This document shows, in pieces, positions 63,635 to 64,000 of a DNA stretch of 64,000 nucleotides. The position numbers and the translations under genes were made by a program. Each line of letters begins with the position of its first letter. The first letter of the stretch is position 1. The notes under the pieces are model-generated. The model had not been told where the DNA came from, searched no databases, and was given only the letters and a program-made list of their open reading frames with translations. This stretch comes from an uncultured Victivallis sp. Lineage in GTDB: Bacteria; Verrucomicrobiota; Lentisphaeria; Victivallales; Victivallaceae. Location: NCBI GenBank assembly GCA_944389815.1, contig CALXNS010000016.1, positions 23,679 to 87,678 on the forward strand. The letters run 5' to 3'.

Positions 63635-63990
63635 GGTGGAGGTGGCGGGAGTCGAACCCGCGTGCCGACGAGGTCCAATGAAGACGTCTACATGCTTATT
63701 TTGTCTTTGATTTTTTTCGTCCTTCCTCGAAGCCGACAAACAGGCCTGAATCCGGACTATTCTTTCCTTTAATCTCGCCCTGAACCGAAAGACGATTGTT
63801 CAGAACCAGAGCGCTGAATGACGCCATGATCCCCTAGCACTCCTCAGGGACGACAGCGTGGCGGGAATTAAGACGCCAAAGCAAACTCTTCGTTCGCAGT
63901 TATCGTTTCGACCGATGTTTTACGAGGCCAACGATCATCCTCGGCATGCAATCAACACCCAACCGGGCCGGTCGAATCCGGAACACCCCC
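63635..63990 (-). ncRNA. ssrA: Transfer-messenger RNA (tmRNA)
   Basis: The minus strand begins GGGGGTGTTCCGGATTCGAC and ends with the tRNA-like GCGGGTTCGACTCCCGC and CACCTCC-ACCA; GGGGGTG pairs with CACCTCC in a 7-bp acceptor. The gene is one-piece, 356 bases. The tag frame (63868-63909) reads ETITANEEFALAS and stops at TAA; the resume codon is taken as GAA after GGTC by analogy with E. coli. It rescues stalled ribosomes and tags proteins for degradation; the ALAS end fits ClpXP-type recognition. Confidence 0.95.
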
Positions 63991-64000
63991 ATATCGGTAT

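Noticed and set aside
1..64000. CRISPR arrays, insertion sequences, prophage
   Set aside because: No regularly spaced direct repeats, transposase motifs or phage structural genes were seen on either strand.

Overview
The window is bacterial, GC-rich and densely coding, and looks like chromosome of a Lentisphaerota (Victivallis-like) bacterium. The basis is inference from gene content. Three pseudopilin-like proteins carry the hydrophobic N-terminal signature [17 protein letters not shown], which is hugely expanded in that phylum. They sit beside many glycosidases, LacI/GntR regulators with sugar-binding domains and Gfo/Idh oxidoreductases. A pyruvate:ferredoxin oxidoreductase suggests anaerobic fermentation. 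No phage, transposase or CRISPR array is visible.

Layout. 1-6.2 kb: tail of an MFS transporter, tRNA-Pro, a three-gene envelope cluster (retropepsin-like lipoprotein, 7TM inactive transglutaminase, ATP-grasp ligase), an MFS permease and a flavin-binding-like lipoprotein. 6.3-8.8 kb: a four-part sulfur-redox fusion protein. 9.0-15.7 kb: carbohydrate module A (GH38 and GntR regulator, divergent from pseudopilin and GH5). 15.8-28.3 kb: module B (Gfo/Idh, LacI, pseudopilin, GH39-like, lipoprotein, GH29 fucosidase, an unknown TIM-barrel-like protein, SASA esterase). 28.5-31.6 kb: MarR and YczE-like pair, a cytidylate-kinase-like/BON fusion and an exported small heat-shock protein. 31.9-35.4 kb: PFOR. 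35.7-37.8 kb: Gfo/Idh and sugar epimerase. 38.6-38.8 kb: tRNA-Arg and tRNA-Lys. 39.0-40.1 kb: GH130. 40.0-52.3 kb: one long leftward transcription unit (phosphoesterase, GT9, secreted protein, DNA glycosylase, recC, recB, recD). 52.4-52.8 kb: RNase P RNA. 52.9-54.7 kb: membrane glycosyltransferase-like protein with TPRs. 54.7-58.6 kb: module C (GntR, pseudopilin, GH71-like). 58.7-63.6 kb: amidohydrolase, a poorly coding stretch, purine permease, zinc-ribbon membrane protein. 63.6-64.0 kb: tmRNA.

The most distinctive feature is a repeated module: a one-component sugar-sensing regulator, a pseudopilin and a glycosidase (predicted exported in each case except the GH38). Each module has a readable promoter with a palindrome placed where a repressor would act. 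Together they suggest separately induced glycan-degradation units, each with its own pseudopilin. The role of the pseudopilins is unknown and is the best candidate here for an undescribed system.
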